A stretch of DNA of 64,000 nucleotides from Pseudomonas chlororaphis subsp. chlororaphis (GTDB lineage: Bacteria; Pseudomonadota; Gammaproteobacteria; Pseudomonadales; Pseudomonadaceae). The notes beneath the pieces were generated by a model that saw only the letters and a program-made list of their open reading frames with translations, ran no database searches and was not told where the DNA came from. The DNA lies in contig NZ_CP027712.1 in the NCBI RefSeq assembly GCF_003945765.1, positions 868,001-932,000 of the forward strand. The letters are read 5' to 3'. Position 1 is the stretch's first letter. Every line of letters begins with the position of its first letter. Position numbers and translations under genes: made by a program. Below, one piece after another: positions 61,523 through 64,000 of the stretch.

Positions 61523-63196
61523 TCAAGCCTTGGCGGTAACCACCATTTTTTTCGCGTGGGCCAGCGACTCCTTGGTCAGGTCGATGCCGCCCAGCATCCG
61601 CGCTACCTCTTCGATCCGCTCGGTCTTGCCCAGTTTGGAAACCGCGGTGTGAGTCGCATCGCTGCCGCGCACCTTGTGCACAAAAAGATGTTGATGGCCC
61701 TGGGCTGCCACCTGCGGCAAGTGGGTGACCGTCAATACCTGGCCGCGCTCGCCGAGGCGACGTAGCAGTTGGCCGACGATCTCCGCGGTCGGGCCGCCGA
61801 TGCCGACGTCCACTTCGTCGAATACCAGGGTCGGGACACGAGAGGTCTGTGCGGTAATCACCTGGATTGCCAGGCTGATCCGCGACAGTTCGCCCCCGGA
61901 TGCGACTTTAGCCAGGGCCTTGAGCGGCTGGCCGGGGTTGGCGCTGACCAGCAGCTCGACCTGCTCGAGGCCGTTGGGCTGCAGTTCATCGCCGCTGTTG
62001 GCGTGCAGTTCGATGGTGAAGCGGCCGCCAGGCATGCCCAGGCGCTGGATTTCCTGTTCGACGGCGCTGGCCAGGCTGGTTGCGGCCTGCTGGCGCAGCT
62101 CGCTCAGCTCCCTGGCTTTTTCGTGATAGTGCCGGGCATAGGATTTCAGCTCATCGCCCAGGCGCTCAATGGATTCGTCATTGGCATCCAGAGTTTCGAT
62201 TTCCTCCAGCAGTTTCTGCTGCATGGCTGCCACCTCGGTGGGCTGGATCCGGTGTTTGCGGGCCAGGGTATAGATGGCGTCCAGCCGCTCCTCCAGTTGT
62301 TGCAGGCGCGCCGGGTCCGCATCGAAATGGTCGACGAAGCGATTCAGTTCGCCGACGGCTTCTTCGACCTGGATTTGCGCGCTGGCCAGCAGGTTGGTGG
62401 CTTCCGCCAGGGCGCCGGAGGTGTTGCCGATGCTCGACAGGCGATTGAGGCTCGCTGTGAGGGCGCTGAGGACGTTGCCCGAATCACTTTCGCTGCAATG
62501 CTCGACGACCTGCCGGCAGATGCCCAGCAGGCTTTCGGCATTGGTCAGGTTCTTGTGTTCGAGTTCCAGTTGCTCGAGTTCGTTTTCACCCAGGGCCAGG
62601 TTTTCCAGTTCCTCCAGCTGATAGCTGAGGAGCTGGTGGCGCGCCCGCTGCTCGTCCCCGGAGTTGGACAGACGCTCCAATTCCTGGCGGGTCTGGCGCC
62701 AGCGCTGGGCCGCCAGCGATACCTGGCGAGCCAGGTCGGTGGCGCCAGCGTATTCGTCGAGCAGGCGGCGGTGGGTATCGGTTTTCAGCAGCGACTGGTG
62801 TTCATGCTGGCTGTGGATGTCGATCAGCAGTTCGCCGAGTGCCTTGAGGTCGCCTAGCGGGCACGGGGAGCCATTGATGTAGCCACGGGAACGGCCTTCG
62901 GCGGTGATGACCCGGCGCAGGATGCATGGGCTGTCGTTGTCCAGGTCGCGTTCGGCGAGCCAGGTGCGGGCCTCGGGAATGTCTTCCAGGTCGAAGGTGG
63001 CGAGAATGTCGGCCTTGTCGGCACCTGGGCGGACTACGCCACTGTCGGCGCGATCACCCAGGGTCAGCCCCAGGGCGTCGAGCATGATCGATTTGCCGGC
63101 GCCGGTTTCACCCGTGATGACGCTCATCCCGCGATCCAGTTCCAGATCGAGATGCTCAACGATGGCGTAGTTGTGTACGGACAGGTGCACCAGCAT
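61523..63196 (-). CDS. recN: RecN, DNA double-strand-break repair ATPase
   Basis: A 557-residue SMC-like ATPase. Walker A is VITGETGAGKSIMLDALGL, the coiled-coil middle runs from about residue 155 to 365, the ABC signature region is KVASGGELSRISLAIQV, and Walker B is TLVFDEVDVGIGG. The start MLVHLSVHNYAIVEHL at 63196 is the family start; the 5-residue longer version lacks support. It should be SOS-induced through the LexA box 25 bases upstream. Confidence 0.97.
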   Translation of the reverse strand: MLVHLSVHNYAIVEHLDLELDRGMSVITGETGAGKSIMLDALGLTLGDRADSGVVRPGADKADILATFDLEDIPEARTWLAERDLDNDSPCILRRVITAEGRSRGYINGSPCPLGDLKALGELLIDIHSQHEHQSLLKTDTHRRLLDEYAGATDLARQVSLAAQRWRQTRQELERLSNSGDEQRARHQLLSYQLEELENLALGENELEQLELEHKNLTNAESLLGICRQVVEHCSESDSGNVLSALTASLNRLSSIGNTSGALAEATNLLASAQIQVEEAVGELNRFVDHFDADPARLQQLEERLDAIYTLARKHRIQPTEVAAMQQKLLEEIETLDANDESIERLGDELKSYARHYHEKARELSELRQQAATSLASAVEQEIQRLGMPGGRFTIELHANSGDELQPNGLEQVELLVSANPGQPLKALAKVASGGELSRISLAIQVITAQTSRVPTLVFDEVDVGIGGPTAEIVGQLLRRLGERGQVLTVTHLPQVAAQGHQHLFVHKVRGSDATHTAVSKLGKTERIEEVARMLGGIDLTKESLAHAKKMVVTAKA

Positions 63197-63220
63197 AAAG
63201 GCCGCTCCCAAGCTTTAGGT

Positions 63221-63236
63221 CTGGTTATTTATACAG
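63221..63236 (-). promoter_or_regulatory. LexA (SOS) box of recN
   Basis: CTGTATAAATAACCAG on the minus strand matches the Pseudomonas/E. coli consensus CTGT-N8-ACAG at 7 of 8 fixed bases, 25 bases upstream of the recN start. Confidence 0.8.
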
Positions 63237-63367
63237 TGTTTTGTTTTCGGCTGACAATGCCCACCCTTAGCTCGATTCGCTTGCTTGACGGATTTTTTTA
63301 TCGTGTGCGGGAATAATTGGTGACCGGCGTTTGGGGCCGTCCAATGATTTTTGCCGAGGGCGCGGCC

Positions 63368-63396
63368 CTTGAACCTGGAAAATGCGACCCCATATA
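63368..63396 (+). promoter_or_regulatory. Heat-shock (sigma-32) promoter of grpE
   Basis: CTTGAA at 63368-63373 and CCCCATATA at 63388-63396 with a 14-base spacer match the RpoH consensus (CTTGAA, 13-15 bases, CCCCATnT). It lies 52 bases upstream of the grpE start. Confidence 0.9.
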
Positions 63397-63448
63397 CCGG
63401 GGCAGAAGCGTGAGTTGAGCTCGCGGACGATATTGAAAGGAGAATTTT

Positions 63449-64000
63449 ATGGCTGACGAACAGACGCTGGATACGCAAAATCTCGACGCCAATCAGGCCC
63501 CCGAGGCCTCGGGCGAAGATCTGGCGGCTCGTGTGCAAGTGCTCGAAGAGCAGTTGGCTGGCGCTCAGGATCAGGCATTGCGTGTTGCGGCCGATCTGCA
63601 GAACGTCCGCCGCCGTGCCGAGCAGGACGTAGAAAAAGCTCACAAATTCGCCCTCGAGCGTTTTGCTGGCGACCTGCTGCCAGTGATCGACAGTCTCGAG
63701 CGCGGTCTTGAGTTGTCCAGCCCGGACGACGAAAGCATTCGCCCGATGCGTGAAGGTATCGAACTGACCCTGAAGATGTTCCAGGACACCCTGAAGCGTT
63801 ATCAGCTGGAAGCGATCGATCCGCATGGCGAACCGTTCAACGCTGAACAGCACCAGGCGATGGCCATGCAGGAAAGTGCCGACGTCGAGCCGAACAGCGT
63901 TCTCAAGGTGTTCCAGAAGGGCTATCAGCTCAACGGTCGCCTGCTGCGCCCGGCCATGGTCGTGGTCAGCAAGGCACCCGCACCGGTTTCGCCTTCGATT
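63449..64000 (+). CDS. grpE: GrpE nucleotide-exchange factor (cut by window end)
   Basis: The first 184 residues of GrpE: an acidic N-terminus, a long coiled coil ([20 protein letters not shown]), then the dimer/neck helix [31 protein letters not shown] and the beta-wing [14 protein letters not shown]. The usual length is about 187 in Pseudomonas, so only a few residues and the stop are missing. AAAGGAGA precedes the ATG. It exchanges ADP on DnaK; dnaK and dnaJ are expected just outside the window. Confidence 0.96.
   Translation, partial: MADEQTLDTQNLDANQAPEASGEDLAARVQVLEEQLAGAQDQALRVAADLQNVRRRAEQDVEKAHKFALERFAGDLLPVIDSLERGLELSSPDDESIRPMREGIELTLKMFQDTLKRYQLEAIDPHGEPFNAEQHQAMAMQESADVEPNSVLKVFQKGYQLNGRLLRPAMVVVSKAPAPVSPSI

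Overview
The window reads as the chromosome of a Pseudomonas of the P. fluorescens lineage (including the P. protegens and P. chlororaphis types). Four things support this: high-GC coding with short intergenic spaces, two REP/REPIN families typical of that group, an OprD-type porin tail, and a familiar core block (smpB, ratA, rnfH, bamE, fur, recN, grpE). No species call is justified from sequence reading alone.

Layout. 0-13 kb is a set of small metabolic and regulatory units: an OprD porin tail, an amino-acid permease, LysR regulators with a TSUP exporter and MdaB, gamma-glutamyltransferase, and a three-gene operon (GntP permease, RpiR regulator, N-acyl-D-amino-acid deacylase). 13.4-13.8 kb is an array of three REPINs. 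13.8-24.8 kb is an AraC regulator divergent from a six-gene cluster: alkyl-DHAP-synthase-like flavoprotein, GlpD-like dehydrogenase, FGGY kinase, a secreted protein with zinc phospholipase C/S1-P1 nuclease motifs, a DUF1302 outer-membrane-type protein and a DUF1329 protein. Together they look like a pathway that takes glycerol-phosphate units from a lipid-like substrate. 25-31.6 kb holds an orphan PD-(D/E)XK-like gene, repeats, a small paralogous gene with a structured leader, a chemoreceptor, and envelope phosphatases with a lipoprotein. 31.6-42.6 kb has two GT39-type membrane proteins, small membrane proteins, a TetR unit with a clear palindromic operator, an orphan polyamine-type binding protein, a LysR regulator and an SGNH hydrolase.

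42.6-48.3 kb is the accessory region. It contains the second copy of the small paralogous gene and its leader, about 1.1 kb without a convincing gene, a visibly AT-richer TIR-STAND-TPR gene resembling NLR-like antiphage proteins, a frameshifted fragment of a type I restriction subunit (hsdR), and then the 3' end of the tmRNA gene, a common island insertion site. 48.3-57.5 kb is lactate use: a D-lactate dehydrogenase-like protein, lutCBA, lldP and lldR with a textbook LldR operator. 57.6-64 kb is core housekeeping.

The most interesting signals are: (1) a roughly 285-nt leader present twice (26.3-26.6 kb plus strand; 43.0-43.3 kb minus strand) whose stems are kept by paired base changes, with a hairpin over the ribosome-binding site; (2) the TIR-STAND-TPR gene beside a restriction remnant at the tmRNA; (3) the AraC-controlled phospholipase-like/glycerol-phosphate operon. 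All assignments come from reading the sequence and remembered family features; no database search was made.
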